Of a stretch of DNA of 64,000 bases, positions 1-9,358 are shown piece after piece; position 1 is the stretch's first letter, and every line of letters starts with the position of its first letter. Source of the DNA: Lachnospiraceae bacterium (lineage in GTDB: Bacteria > Bacillota > Clostridia > Lachnospirales > Lachnospiraceae); contig JAFWZV010000003.1 in the NCBI GenBank assembly GCA_017517305.1, forward strand, positions 83,465 through 147,464. The letters run 5' to 3'. Both the position numbers and the translations under genes were made by a program. A model generated the notes under the pieces. It was not told where the DNA came from. It saw only the letters and a program-made list of their open reading frames with translations, and searched no databases.

Positions 1-1
1 T

Positions 2-142
<141 letters not shown>

Positions 143-228
143 GGGCTTTTAATTAGATAAGAGCTATACCCACAGTGAGCAGGGGTACCTGCTCACTTGT
201 TGATTTTCTATGTGAAGGAGATGAATCT

Positions 229-1104
229 ATGCATTCATATTTGAGAGCCGTAGGCTTTAGTGAAATAAAAACCAGAAAGCTTCTGGAAAACATATATGTA
301 TCATCTCTGAAAAATCCTAATAGGAAGATGATTACCACCACAGGCATCGACACCTCTCTCATTCAATTTGAGAAGGACTTTGGAGCTAATATGGGACTTA
401 CTCTTGTAGGGGAATACGATATTAATGGTTCTCTCTCTATAGAGCATTATTTTCCATATATAAAGGGTGATGTTTTTATGGAATTCGAAAATATTTCCAT
501 CGAAAAACAAACAGATAAGGAATCCTATGCTGGTGTTTGTGAGGATTATAGATTGGGTATGACTCTTATTTTCTATGTGCTAAATATATCCGATTATGCC
601 AAGTCAAAATGGCTTAATTACTCTAATAGAAATTTGAGTCGTGTTAAGCTTTCCGGTCTTTCCACTGGCGGAACTATTCTTCTTGGTGTTATGCAAGACG
701 AAAGTTCAAGACTTTATGAGGAGAAGCTAAAAAGAAGAAGAAATAATCTTTTAGCCCAGGCGAGAGAAGGGAATACTGAAGCTATAGAGAATCTTACTCT
801 TGAAGAGATGGATACTTATGCAACCTTATCCGGTAGAGTACATTATGAGGATATTTTGACCATAGTGGATACTAGCTTTATGCCTTGTGGAGTAGAATGT
901 GATCACTATATGATTACAGCTCATATATTAAAGGTTACTGAGATTACTAATTCCTACTCCAAGGAGCTTATATATAATCTAGCGCTAAAGTGCAATGATA
1001 TATACTTAAATGTTGCAATTAACGCAAAGGATCTTCAGGGCGAGCCTAGTGTTGGACGTCGCTTTAGAGGTGAAATCTGGCTTCAGGGACATGTACAAAT
1101 TTAA
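229..1104 (+). CDS. DUF3881-like conserved protein
   Basis: This is a 291-residue soluble protein with no signal peptide or membrane segment. The start at 229 is chosen because GAAGGAG at 214-220 sits at good distance, and the protein then begins MHSYLRAVGFS; an in-frame ATG at 175 lacks a ribosome site. The start (short helix, AVGFS...K..ELL pattern) and overall length resemble DUF3881 proteins, which are widespread in Lachnospiraceae and have no known function. It follows serS closely (87 bases) and may be read with it. The family assignment is from memory of the pattern; function is unknown. Confidence 0.7.
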   Translation: MHSYLRAVGFSEIKTRKLLENIYVSSLKNPNRKMITTTGIDTSLIQFEKDFGANMGLTLVGEYDINGSLSIEHYFPYIKGDVFMEFENISIEKQTDKESYAGVCEDYRLGMTLIFYVLNISDYAKSKWLNYSNRNLSRVKLSGLSTGGTILLGVMQDESSRLYEEKLKRRRNNLLAQAREGNTEAIENLTLEEMDTYATLSGRVHYEDILTIVDTSFMPCGVECDHYMITAHILKVTEITNSYSKELIYNLALKCNDIYLNVAINAKDLQGEPSVGRRFRGEIWLQGHVQI

Positions 1105-1133
1105 AAAATAAAAATCCTAAGCCTTAGTTCTTA

Positions 1134-1162
1134 TTTACATTTTCACAAATATATTTTAAAAT
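1134..1162 (+). promoter_or_regulatory. Sigma-A promoter of tRNA-Arg
   Basis: TTTACA at 1134-1139 and TAAAAT at 1157-1162 are separated by 17 bases, close to the vegetative consensus, and lie 32 bases before the tRNA. A small hairpin (AGTGTC/GACACT) follows just before the mature tRNA. Confidence 0.65.
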
Positions 1163-1193
1163 AAATGAGTGTCTACAATGGACACTTAAATAT

Positions 1194-1267
1194 GTTTCCG
1201 TAGCTCAGCTGGATAGAGCAACCGCCTCCTAAGCGGTAGGTCGGGCGTTCGAATCGCCTCGGGAACG
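1194..1267 (+). tRNA. tRNA-Arg (anticodon CCT)
   Basis: The 74-nt sequence folds as a complete cloverleaf. The acceptor stem is GTTTCCG (1194-1200) with CGGGAAC (1260-1266), the discriminator base is G, the D-loop is AGCTCAGCTGGATAGAGC, and the T-arm contains GTTCGAATC. The anticodon stem ACCGC/GCGGT encloses loop CTCCTAA, giving anticodon CCT, which reads AGG. No CCA is encoded. A large palindromic element begins 15 bases downstream. Confidence 0.95.
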
Positions 1268-1282
1268 CTCACGAAGCAATGA

Positions 1283-1411
1283 GAAGTGCGTTACAAAATA
1301 TGACAACGGAAGTACGATGCTTGCATCAGTACAACTGTTGTCATATTTTGTAACATAGGGCGAATGCCCGTGGGCTTGTCGAACCGTCAGGTTCGGCAAG
1401 ACTAGCACTTC
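1283..1411 (+). repeat. Cloverleaf-like palindromic element after tRNA-Arg
   Basis: Between tRNA-Arg and the pyrophosphatase gene lies a nested set of inverted repeats. An outer stem GAAGTGC (1283-1289) pairs with GCACTTC (1405-1411). Inside it are a perfect 18-bp stem (1290-1307 with 1337-1354) whose loop pairs further (GATGC/GCATC), a small GGGC/GCCC hairpin (1358-1369), and an 11-bp stem (1375-1385 with 1390-1400) with loop GTCA. No open reading frame or U-tract explains it. It could be a structured RNA, a non-autonomous mobile palindrome, or part of the tRNA transcript's 3' end. Not recognised as a known family. Confidence 0.6.
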
Positions 1412-1444
1412 AAATTGTAAATACCTTATTTGAAAGGAGCTTAT

Positions 1445-3100
1445 ATGACATCTTTAAATAACGAAAAAATTTATATAATCGGACATAAAAACCCAGACAC
1501 AGATTCCATCTGCTCAGCCATAAGCTATGCTTACCTTAAGAACAAGCTTACTGGTAAAAGCTATGTTCCTATGCGTGCTGGTGATATTAATGCAGAAACT
1601 GAATATGTACTGAAGTATTTTGATTTTCCAACACCTGAACTAGTTGAAAATGTTTTCACTCAGGTTAAGGACGTGGAATACAGACACCTTGACGGTGTTT
1701 CTGGAGAGATTTCTATCAAAAAGGCTTGGGAGATTTTAAGCGGAACTCATTGTACCACTCTTCCATCCATAGATGAACACCAGAATCTAGTTGGTCTTAT
1801 TACCGTTAAGGATATTGCAATGACCTATATGGAGGTATATGACAACGAAATTATTGCCACAGCAAAAACTCCTTACCAAAACATTTTAGATACTCTTTCC
1901 GCAAGACTTGTGGTAGGTGACCCTAATGACCAGGTAGTTACCGGTAAGGTTTTGATTGCTGCTGCAAATCCTGATATGATGGAAAACTATATTGAAAAGA
2001 ATGATATAGTTATACTTGGTAACCGATATGAATCTCAGCTTTGTGCCATAGAGATGGAGGCTCAGTGTATCATCATATGTGATGGTGCAGATGTATCAAA
2101 AACTATTACTAAGCTGGCTGAGGACAGAGGCTGCTCAATTATTATAACACCTTATGATACCTACACAGTAGCTCGTCTAATTAACCAGAGTATTCCTATC
2201 AGACACTTTATGAAGAAAAACAATCTCATAACATTTTCTGATGAGGACTATATCAATGATATTAGAAATGTTATGGCTAGTAAACGTCATCAGTACTATC
2301 CTGTATTAGATGAAAATGAAAAATATATGGGACTTATTTCCCAGCGTAATTACTTGAATGCAAATCCTAAAAAGGTAATTCTTGTTGACCACAACGAGCG
2401 TTCTCAAACAGTAGATGGTATTGAGGATGTTAATCTTTTAGAGATTATCGACCACCACAGAATCGGTGGCTTACAGACTATGAATCCTGTATATTTTAGG
2501 AATCAGCCTCTAGGTTGTACTGCAACTATAATCTATGAAATGTTTATGGAGACAGGTATAGAAATTCCTAAGGATATAGCAGGCTTACTTTGTTCTGCAA
2601 TTATCTCTGACACTTTGATGTTCAGGTCACCAACCTGCACTTATAAGGATAAAGAGGTTTGTGAAAAGCTTGCAACCTTAGCAGGAATAAAAATTGACAA
2701 ATACGCTGTTGCAATGTTTAACGCAGGTAGCAAGCTAAAGAACAAATCTGTAGATGAAATCTTTCATCAGGATTATAAGGTATTCTCCACAGATGGCTTA
2801 AAGTTTGGTATAGGTCAGATTACTTCATTTAACAGCGACATATTACAGGAGCTTAAGCCAAAGCTGTTAGCTCATATGGAACAGGAGATAAAAGCGAAGG
2901 GTGTAGATATGCTTTTCTTTATGCTGACAAATATATTTACTGAAGATACAGAGCTTCTCTATGTGGGTAATCAGGCAGCATCCCTTCTTACTAAAGCTTT
3001 TAACAAAGAAGATGTTAGTGGTGGAAGTGTCTTACTTGAGGATGTTGTATCACGAAAGAAGCAGGTTATTCCTTCAATTATGAATGCATTCCATTCTTAA
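1445..3100 (+). CDS. ppaC: Manganese-dependent inorganic pyrophosphatase with CBS and DRTGG domains
   Basis: This 551-residue protein is a family II (DHH) pyrophosphatase that hydrolyses pyrophosphate to phosphate in the cytoplasm. The metal-binding motif GHKNPDTDS (H14, D18, D20) is at the N-terminus, followed by a regulatory insert of two CBS segments flanking a DRTGG-like region (roughly residues 70-300), then the DHH motif in IDHH and the DHHA2 domain. About 550 residues is the usual size of CBS-PPases, which are controlled by adenine nucleotides in characterised homologues. The ATG at 1445 is preferred to a TTG at 1430 because AAAGGAG (1433-1439) precedes it. Confidence 0.95.
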   Translation: MTSLNNEKIYIIGHKNPDTDSICSAISYAYLKNKLTGKSYVPMRAGDINAETEYVLKYFDFPTPELVENVFTQVKDVEYRHLDGVSGEISIKKAWEILSGTHCTTLPSIDEHQNLVGLITVKDIAMTYMEVYDNEIIATAKTPYQNILDTLSARLVVGDPNDQVVTGKVLIAAANPDMMENYIEKNDIVILGNRYESQLCAIEMEAQCIIICDGADVSKTITKLAEDRGCSIIITPYDTYTVARLINQSIPIRHFMKKNNLITFSDEDYINDIRNVMASKRHQYYPVLDENEKYMGLISQRNYLNANPKKVILVDHNERSQTVDGIEDVNLLEIIDHHRIGGLQTMNPVYFRNQPLGCTATIIYEMFMETGIEIPKDIAGLLCSAIISDTLMFRSPTCTYKDKEVCEKLATLAGIKIDKYAVAMFNAGSKLKNKSVDEIFHQDYKVFSTDGLKFGIGQITSFNSDILQELKPKLLAHMEQEIKAKGVDMLFFMLTNIFTEDTELLYVGNQAASLLTKAFNKEDVSGGSVLLEDVVSRKKQVIPSIMNAFHS

Positions 3101-3161
3101 AATTACAAAATATAAGCTGACAAAATTACTATAATTTGGTATAAAGATTTAACCTACTTAA

Positions 3162-3190
3162 TTGATAATACAATTAACCTGTGGTAAAAT
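3162..3190 (+). promoter_or_regulatory. Sigma-A promoter
   Basis: TTGATA at 3162-3167 and TAAAAT at 3185-3190 have a 17-base spacer, 33 bases before the start codon of the small coiled-coil membrane protein. Confidence 0.7.
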
Positions 3191-3223
3191 AGAAATAGTA
3201 TGAAAAAACTAAGGAGGAATTTC

Positions 3224-3805
3224 ATGAAGAGTAAATCTCAGACAACACTTACAATTAGTGCAGTTGCATTTGTAGCAGCATTATTGATTGATTTATATTT
3301 AATTATTGCTTATCCATCTAATATTGAACTTATAATAGCAGTTTCTCTCATTGTAATTGTTGACACCTATTTCATGGTGGATGGAATTCTTGCAAAGATA
3401 GATGACATTGCAGCAGTTGCCATCGACAAGCAGAATGAGCTTACAAAGGTTGAGAAGGGAATCTATTCTGTTGCCAAAAGAGAAGAGGTTGCCAGAGCTC
3501 AGAGTATGTCAGCTCTCCTTGATATGATGGATGATATGAAAACTGAGAATGCTAAGCTATATCAGGAAATGCTTGATCAGGACAAGCTTATGTCCAAGCT
3601 TATGATTAAGAAGGATGGAGATAATGCTACTAAGATAGTTAATAGCAATGAGCGTCTGGCTGTACTTATTGCACAAACTGCAACTGCCAATGCTAAGTCA
3701 CAGAACGAAGCTCTTGAAATTTTAAATGACATCTGTAAGGAATTAGAGCAGAGAAATGGTAGTCAAAATAATGACTACTCACATCTTCGCGTAATGAAAT
3801 CTTAA
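3224..3805 (+). CDS. Small membrane-anchored coiled-coil protein, function unknown
   Basis: The 193-residue product has two hydrophobic helices near the N-terminus (about residues 10-30 and 35-55), then a long charged helical region rich in E, K, Q and M that looks like a coiled coil. The start at 3224 has an excellent ribosome site AGGAGG (3212-3217); an upstream ATG at 3200 would include that site in the coding region. It is the first gene after a good promoter and stands 27 bases before the exonuclease gene, so the two are probably cotranscribed. No family recognised. Confidence 0.8.
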   Translation: MKSKSQTTLTISAVAFVAALLIDLYLIIAYPSNIELIIAVSLIVIVDTYFMVDGILAKIDDIAAVAIDKQNELTKVEKGIYSVAKREEVARAQSMSALLDMMDDMKTENAKLYQEMLDQDKLMSKLMIKKDGDNATKIVNSNERLAVLIAQTATANAKSQNEALEILNDICKELEQRNGSQNNDYSHLRVMKS

Positions 3806-3832
3806 GTAAAATTTTAATTAAGGATACATAAT

Positions 3833-4810
3833 ATGAACTACATCGTTTTCGATCTTGAGTGGAATCAAAGCTATGGTGGATTCACTGAGAATCCTCGCAT
3901 GCCCTTTGAGATAATTGAGATCGGCGCAGTCAAGCTGGATTCAAAATTTAATATTATAGACAGCTTTTCCAATTTGGTAAGACCTAAGCTTTATAAGAAG
4001 CTGCAACCTCATATAAAAAGCATCCTAAACTATGATGAGAAGGATTTAAAGGCTGGAAAGCCCTTTGATATGGTTTGCAGAGATTTTATAAAATGGTGTG
4101 GAACAGATTACATTTTCTGTACCTGGGGTCCTATGGATTTAAGCTATCTACAGAATAACATGGACTACTATTATATGAAGCCCCTTGAGACTCCTCTAAA
4201 GTTCTATAATGTTCAGCAGATTTACACTGATCTTAAGGAAAAGGATGGCGCAATTGTAAAGCTAGAGAAGGCGGTAACAAATCTATCCATAGATATAGAC
4301 AGACCATTTCACTCAGCGGTAAATGATGCCTACTATACAGCCCTGGTTCTTACAAATATACGTCCTAAGGATTTGTCAGATCGTTATAGCTACGATGTAT
4401 ATAATAATCCTAAGGCTAAGGAGGACGAGATAATATCCTACCACAAGCACTATATGGAGCATATCTCTAGAGAGTTTGATGATAAGAAGGATATTATGAT
4501 GGACAAAGAGCTGGCCACTATGCGTTGCTACAAATGTGGTAAGAAGGCAGCCAAGAAGATTAAGTGGTTCACACACACTCCTAATACATACATTAGCGTG
4601 TGCAAGTGCTGGTACCATGGACTTATGATTAGTAAGATTAAGATTAAGCAGAATAAAAACCTAAAATATTTTGCTATTAAGACTGTTCTTCCTACAGACA
4701 AGCTTGGTCTGGAAAATATAAGACAAAGACAGGAAGAACTAAGACTTAGAAGACAACAGAAGCGTCACAAAACAGATGACGTGGAGGTTACTGAAACAGA
4801 TACCAAATAA
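3833..4810 (+). CDS. DEDDh-family 3'-5' exonuclease with C-terminal Cys cluster
   Basis: The 325-residue protein begins with the ExoI motif FDLEWN (D7, E9), has an ExoII-like region around WGPMDLSYL (about residue 100) and an ExoIII motif HSAVNDAYYTALV with the His and Asp of DEDDh exonucleases. These enzymes remove nucleotides from 3' ends of RNA or DNA using two metal ions. After the nuclease core there are cysteines in a CxxC pattern (CYKCG) and a later CxC, suggesting a zinc site, then a basic tail. The substrate is not predictable. It resembles the KapD/RNase T-like group; the exact subfamily is inferred. Confidence 0.85.
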   Translation: MNYIVFDLEWNQSYGGFTENPRMPFEIIEIGAVKLDSKFNIIDSFSNLVRPKLYKKLQPHIKSILNYDEKDLKAGKPFDMVCRDFIKWCGTDYIFCTWGPMDLSYLQNNMDYYYMKPLETPLKFYNVQQIYTDLKEKDGAIVKLEKAVTNLSIDIDRPFHSAVNDAYYTALVLTNIRPKDLSDRYSYDVYNNPKAKEDEIISYHKHYMEHISREFDDKKDIMMDKELATMRCYKCGKKAAKKIKWFTHTPNTYISVCKCWYHGLMISKIKIKQNKNLKYFAIKTVLPTDKLGLENIRQRQEELRLRRQQKRHKTDDVEVTETDTK

Positions 4811-4870
4811 TAATTATAATATTTTTATTAGATTTCCATATTTCGTATAGAGCACCATTAGCTCAAAGTA

Positions 4871-4899
4871 AAACAGCCCCTTTTTTAAAGGGGCTGTTT
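4871..4899. terminator. Bidirectional terminator between exonuclease and rsmG
   Basis: AAACAGCCCC (4871-4880) pairs perfectly with GGGGCTGTTT (4890-4899), with A- and T-rich flanks usable in both directions. The hairpin contains the rsmG stop codon, so the two convergent genes share it. Confidence 0.85.
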
Positions 4900-5598
4900 G
4901 CTTGCTGTCCCGGCTTTTCTTGGATAAGCCTTTGGGGTAGCTTTTACTTTCTTAATAAATACAAAGCTTCTTCCTATATCTGAATCAGGAAGAGTAAGCT
5001 TTTCTACCTTTTCTAATTTTCCACCTAATATAGAGATTGCTTTTTTCCCTGCCTCTAATTCCTCATCCACAGTGAGAGTTTTATAAGGAATAAAATATCC
5101 TCCCTCCTTCACAAATGGAAGAGTGTACTCAGCAAGAACTGACATATTTGCCACAGCTCTTGAAACCACTAAGTCGTACTTTTCTCTCATATTCTTATTA
5201 CGACCACCTTCTTCAGCTCTACCATGAATAGCTTCGCAATCTATAAGTCCAAGCTCATCTATAACACTTTGAAGAAACTTAATTCTCTTATTAAGGGAAT
5301 CAAATAAAATTACATTTAATGTGGGAAATGCTATCTTAAGTGGAATTCCTGGAAATCCAGCTCCTGTTCCCACATCTATAACCTTAAGACCTTTATCCTT
5401 TATGTCATAGTAACCTGCTAATGCCACACTATCCATAAAATGCTTAAGAATAACCTCGTCCCTCTCAGTTATTGCTGTAAGATTCATAACCTTATTTGTC
5501 TCTATTAACATGTCATAGTAGGTTTCAAATTGTTGAAGCTGAGTATCAGAGAGTGGACTTCCAGTCAGCTCCTCAACATACTTACTTAATCTATCCAT
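4885..5598 (-). CDS. rsmG: 16S rRNA (guanine-527 N7)-methyltransferase RsmG
   Basis: The 237-residue protein carries the SAM-binding glycine motif DVGTGAGFPGIPLKI and the downstream VVSRAVA region typical of RsmG (GidB), which methylates G527 in the 530 loop of 16S rRNA. Length and order of motifs fit the family. It lies 8 bases after mnmG on the same strand, the usual mnmG-rsmG pair near the origin. Loss of this enzyme gives low-level streptomycin resistance in other bacteria (known of the family). Confidence 0.96.
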   Translation of the reverse strand: MDRLSKYVEELTGSPLSDTQLQQFETYYDMLIETNKVMNLTAITERDEVILKHFMDSVALAGYYDIKDKGLKVIDVGTGAGFPGIPLKIAFPTLNVILFDSLNKRIKFLQSVIDELGLIDCEAIHGRAEEGGRNKNMREKYDLVVSRAVANMSVLAEYTLPFVKEGGYFIPYKTLTVDEELEAGKKAISILGGKLEKVEKLTLPDSDIGRSFVFIKKVKATPKAYPRKAGTASKQPL

Positions 5599-5606
5599 AT
5601 TAACTC

Positions 5607-7559
5607 CTATTTATTAGCTGTCAGGTATATCATAAGCACTGACACATCCGCTGGCGACACTCCTGATATTCTTGATGCCTGACCTAATGATGCAGGTCTT
5701 ACCTGAGCAAGCTTTTGCCTAGCTTCCTTACGAAGATTTGACACATCATCATAGTTAATATCAGCAGGAATTAACTTTTTCTCCATCTTCTTAAAATGCT
5801 CCACCTGCTGCTTTTGTCTGGTAATATATCCCTCGTATTTAATATCTATGTTTATCTGTTCTATTACCTCTGGTGAAAGAGGACCAACTGTTTCTCTGTC
5901 AGGGTCAAGCTCTGCCAAAGCTTCGTAATCAAGCTCAGGTCTTCTAATAAGCTCTGCCAGAGAGGCAGCAGTCTTAAGAGGTGTTGAATTATGTGTCTCT
6001 AAGAATTCCTGAACCTTCTTATTAGCGCCAACCATAATCTCAGATACTCTTTCTATCTCTGCATTAATTTGATTTCTCTTAGTACAAAATGCCTTATATC
6101 TATCCTCATCTATAAGACCAATTTCGTAACCTATATCTGTAAGTCTAAGGTCTGCATTGTCCTGTCTTAAAAGAAGTCTATACTCAGCTCGTGATGTCAT
6201 CATTCTATATGGCTCGAAGGTTTCCTTAGTAACAAGATCATCTATAAGAACTCCTATATAACCCTGTGACCTATCAAGGATAATTGGTTCCTTACCCTGA
6301 AGCTTTCTAGCAGCATTAATACCTGCCATAAGTCCCTGGGCAGCAGCCTCCTCGTAGCCTGAGCTACCATTAAGCTGACCTGCAGAAAAAAGTCCCTCGA
6401 AATTCTTAAACTCTAATGATGCATCAAGATTAACTGCATTGATACAATCATATTCGATAGCATATGCATTTCTAATAATAGTGACATTTTCAAGTCCCGG
6501 AACTGTTCTTATCATGGCATACTGCACATCCTCTGGAAGAGAAGATGACATACCACCCATGTACATCTCATTGGTAAATTCGCCCTCCGGCTCAATAAAA
6601 AGCTGATGGCGATTCTTATCCGGAAACTTCATAACCTTATCCTCAATAGACGGACAATATCTAGGACCTGTACCCTCTATAAATCCTGAGAATAATGGTG
6701 AACGATCAATATTATCCTTTATAATCTGATGAGTCTCCTCATTGGTATAAGTAAGCCAGCAGGATATCTGGTCTCTCTTAATATCTTCTTCAGTATTGGT
6801 AAATGAGAATGGAACAATCCTCTCATCACCCTTTTGTTCCTCCATCTTAGAGAAATCTATGGTCTTCTTATCAAGTCTAGCTGGAGTACCTGTTTTAAAT
6901 CTTCTAATAAATATTCCTGCATCACTCATAGAGTCAGATAAACCATTTGCCGCCTGAAGACCATTAGGTCCAGTGTGATTAACCACGTCTCCATAAATAC
7001 ATCTTGCCTTAAGGTAGGTTCCTGTACAAAGGACAACTGCCTTGGCAAGGTAGGTTGCACCTGAGAAGGTTTTTACACCTTTGATTATTTTCTTAGTTTC
7101 GGAAGTAGTCTGGGAATTATCATCTTTATCATTAGATAAATCAACTACAACCTCCTCATAAAGAAGCTCTGTAACCTCAGCCTGTCTTAGAGTAAGATTA
7201 TCAGTATTCTGAAGGGTAAGTCTCATATGCTTAGTGTACTCCACCTTATCAGCCTGGGCTCTTAAGGAGTGAACTGCCGGACCCTTAGATACATTTAGCA
7301 TCTTAGACTGTATATAAGTCTTATCAATATTCTTACCCATCTCACCACCTAAGGCGTCAATCTCTCTAACCAGGTGACCCTTGGAGCTACCACCAATATT
7401 TGGATTACAAGGCATCAGGGCAACACTGTCCATACTTATAGTAAATAAAATTGTCTTAAATCCAAGTCTTGCCGCAGCAAGTGCCGCCTCACAGCCAGCA
7501 TGTCCTGCACCAACAACTACAATATCATATTCTTCTTGAATATATGAATTAACTGCCAT
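5607..7559 (-). CDS. mnmG: tRNA uridine-34 5-carboxymethylaminomethyl modification enzyme MnmG
   Basis: The 650-residue flavoprotein has the N-terminal FAD-binding motif [12 protein letters not shown] and conserved MnmG segments such as [12 protein letters not shown] and [10 protein letters not shown]. With MnmE it modifies the wobble uridine of tRNAs reading NNA/NNG codons. The ATG at 7559 is preferred to an in-frame start at 7583 because AGAAAGGA lies just before it and the protein then starts MAVNSYIQ. Unlike the usual Firmicutes arrangement, mnmE is not directly upstream on the same strand. Confidence 0.97.
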   Translation of the reverse strand: MAVNSYIQEEYDIVVVGAGHAGCEAALAAARLGFKTILFTISMDSVALMPCNPNIGGSSKGHLVREIDALGGEMGKNIDKTYIQSKMLNVSKGPAVHSLRAQADKVEYTKHMRLTLQNTDNLTLRQAEVTELLYEEVVVDLSNDKDDNSQTTSETKKIIKGVKTFSGATYLAKAVVLCTGTYLKARCIYGDVVNHTGPNGLQAANGLSDSMSDAGIFIRRFKTGTPARLDKKTIDFSKMEEQKGDERIVPFSFTNTEEDIKRDQISCWLTYTNEETHQIIKDNIDRSPLFSGFIEGTGPRYCPSIEDKVMKFPDKNRHQLFIEPEGEFTNEMYMGGMSSSLPEDVQYAMIRTVPGLENVTIIRNAYAIEYDCINAVNLDASLEFKNFEGLFSAGQLNGSSGYEEAAAQGLMAGINAARKLQGKEPIILDRSQGYIGVLIDDLVTKETFEPYRMMTSRAEYRLLLRQDNADLRLTDIGYEIGLIDEDRYKAFCTKRNQINAEIERVSEIMVGANKKVQEFLETHNSTPLKTAASLAELIRRPELDYEALAELDPDRETVGPLSPEVIEQINIDIKYEGYITRQKQQVEHFKKMEKKLIPADINYDDVSNLRKEARQKLAQVRPASLGQASRISGVSPADVSVLMIYLTANK

Positions 7560-7591
7560 AGCCTTGTTCCTTTCTAAAATCACTAAACTCT

Positions 7592-7619
7592 ATTTTAACA
7601 AATATTTTTATTGTTGCAA
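7592..7619 (-). promoter_or_regulatory. Sigma-A-like promoter of mnmG-rsmG
   Basis: On the minus strand TTGCAA (7619-7614) and TAAAAT (7597-7592) have a 16-base spacer, 33 bases before the mnmG start. mnmG therefore has its own promoter here. Confidence 0.55.
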
Positions 7620-7680
7620 CCATAAATTATAGCGTGATTATCGTATAAATAATATATTCTATACATCAATTTATAATTAA

Positions 7681-7709
7681 TTGATTTTTGTAGTTAGTTA
7701 ACTTATAAT
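7681..7709 (+). promoter_or_regulatory. Sigma-A promoter of the membrane-protein gene at 7746
   Basis: TTGATT (7681-7686) and a perfect TATAAT (7704-7709) are separated by 17 bases; the start codon follows 36 bases later. Confidence 0.65.
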
Positions 7710-7745
7710 CTAAAAGTAAATGTGGAAAGAGAAAGGGTACAAATT

Positions 7746-9143
7746 ATGTGGAAATACTGGGATTGGAATGAAATATCAAGAAAATTTGTTAAGCATTATT
7801 CAAGATTAATTTTTTTATTCTTGAGTTTATTTTTGATATATTCAATAACTACAAAACCTCTCTTCAATGTACTTAATGTATATAATTTCACAAGTAAAAG
7901 ACCTGAACTGATAGAAGTTTATAGTTCTATTATAATTTTTGCCTTGCCACATCTACAGGAAGCTTTTATGTTATCTCTCATTACTGTACCTGTATTAATC
8001 ATACTTACTTGGATACCAGATACAAAAAACCTTATAATTAGTAGTATTCTTTATAATTTTTCCTTGGTGTTATTTGGTTTACTTTCTTTAGCATATATGT
8101 GCGGAGTAATATTCATTTTAAAATCAACTTGCTGGGGATTTCTTTATTTATTTATTGTAATTCTATTAGTTATTACTACATTATTTATTAACCACTTATA
8201 TTACAAAAAAAATAAAGAAAAATTTGATAATGAACATACTAATATTGATAAAAAATTACTTATTTTTGTAATTGTATCCATCTTAGGACTAGAGATTTTT
8301 ATTGCTTTTCCAAGATTAATGGATTCAAAAAAATCTTTAAATACTTATTATGAAACAGTTTGTAATAATCTTTACCATGACTCATATCGTCAGTATTTTT
8401 CTTTAATTACAGATAAAGAATCTAAATACTATAAAGATGTTAGAGATGAATTACAAATCAGTAGTGAATCATATATTCTTCTTCAATTTATTAATTTATA
8501 TAGTTCAGAGGAATATAATTTTACTCCTGAAGAAATCATAGAATGCTATAATGCACTAGAAAATACAGATTTAAAAACAAGCTCTGATTCTTGGAATGGT
8601 TTATTGATTCTATTTGATGCAAACAAATCTGCATATGAAAATAGCCAACACCTAGAAAAATATAACATGAAATATAGTCTACTTTCAAATGGCTATACAG
8701 CAAAACATTCTTTCTATGAAAATGTAATTAGACGATTAGTTGAGCTAGGCTATAAAGACTATAATAACCTACAAATAATAGACAAAGCTGTAATAGATGA
8801 AGCTTGTTTATATGTTTATAATGCTTTTGAGAGTGGATTATATGAACCGATCAAAGAGGTAAATCTAAATATATCTCACAGTGGTGGAGAATATATTATC
8901 TCTGCTGATGAAAATAAACAATATTTTGTGTACTTATACAATGTTAATAAATATGACGAAAATATAATACACATTCATCTACATCATACCGTTGGCTATT
9001 ATTTTGATGAAAATACCGTGATAAATATTAAAGGTTTAGAAAATTACGTAATCTCAGATAAAGAACTAATCTTCCAACCAGAGCATAATCGTCAGCTACC
9101 TGATTATGCAGATTTTGACTTTGATATTATATTAATGGAATAG
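7746..9143 (+). CDS. AT-rich multi-pass membrane protein, function unknown
   Basis: The 465-residue product has about five hydrophobic helices in its first 200 residues, then a soluble region of about 260 residues rich in Tyr, Asn and acidic residues and no recognised motif. The ATG at 7746 is chosen over a GTG at 7722 because AAAGGG lies upstream of it. Codons are more A/T-rich at third positions than in the neighbouring tRNA-modification genes, and the gene sits where mnmE-mnmG linkage is normally unbroken, which suggests insertion. No homologue recognised. Confidence 0.75.
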   Translation: MWKYWDWNEISRKFVKHYSRLIFLFLSLFLIYSITTKPLFNVLNVYNFTSKRPELIEVYSSIIIFALPHLQEAFMLSLITVPVLIILTWIPDTKNLIISSILYNFSLVLFGLLSLAYMCGVIFILKSTCWGFLYLFIVILLVITTLFINHLYYKKNKEKFDNEHTNIDKKLLIFVIVSILGLEIFIAFPRLMDSKKSLNTYYETVCNNLYHDSYRQYFSLITDKESKYYKDVRDELQISSESYILLQFINLYSSEEYNFTPEEIIECYNALENTDLKTSSDSWNGLLILFDANKSAYENSQHLEKYNMKYSLLSNGYTAKHSFYENVIRRLVELGYKDYNNLQIIDKAVIDEACLYVYNAFESGLYEPIKEVNLNISHSGGEYIISADENKQYFVYLYNVNKYDENIIHIHLHHTVGYYFDENTVINIKGLENYVISDKELIFQPEHNRQLPDYADFDFDIILME

Positions 9144-9180
9144 CTTATATAAAAGAGCACCTATGTTATGTCCTATTCTT

Positions 9181-9223
9181 ACTATAAATTCTATGCATAA
9201 ATTTTATACATAGAATTTATAGT
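9181..9223. terminator. Long AT-rich hairpin after the membrane-protein gene
   Basis: ACTATAAATTCTATG (9181-9195) is the exact reverse complement of 9209-9223, followed by ATTTTTAT. It probably ends the transcript of the upstream gene, though the AT-rich stem could be a simple palindrome. Confidence 0.5.
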
Positions 9224-9246
9224 ATTTTTATGCATAGAAATTAATC

Positions 9247-9275
9247 TTGAATTGTACATTTCCATGGTTTATAAT
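9247..9275 (+). promoter_or_regulatory. Sigma-A promoter in the CRISPR leader
   Basis: TTGAAT (9247-9252) and TATAAT (9270-9275) are separated by exactly 17 bases. It lies 83 bases before the first CRISPR repeat and would transcribe the array and possibly mnmE. Confidence 0.65.
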
Positions 9276-9358
9276 TTGTGTGTTATAATTTATTCATATA
9301 CTTTTGCCTAGATAAAATGCCCTGTTATCCTTATAAATCAAGGGCTCTAGAAGCAAGG

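Noticed and set aside
1430-1444. TTG start of the pyrophosphatase
   Set aside because: It would place the ribosome site AAAGGAG inside the coding region; ATG 1445 fits the family start.
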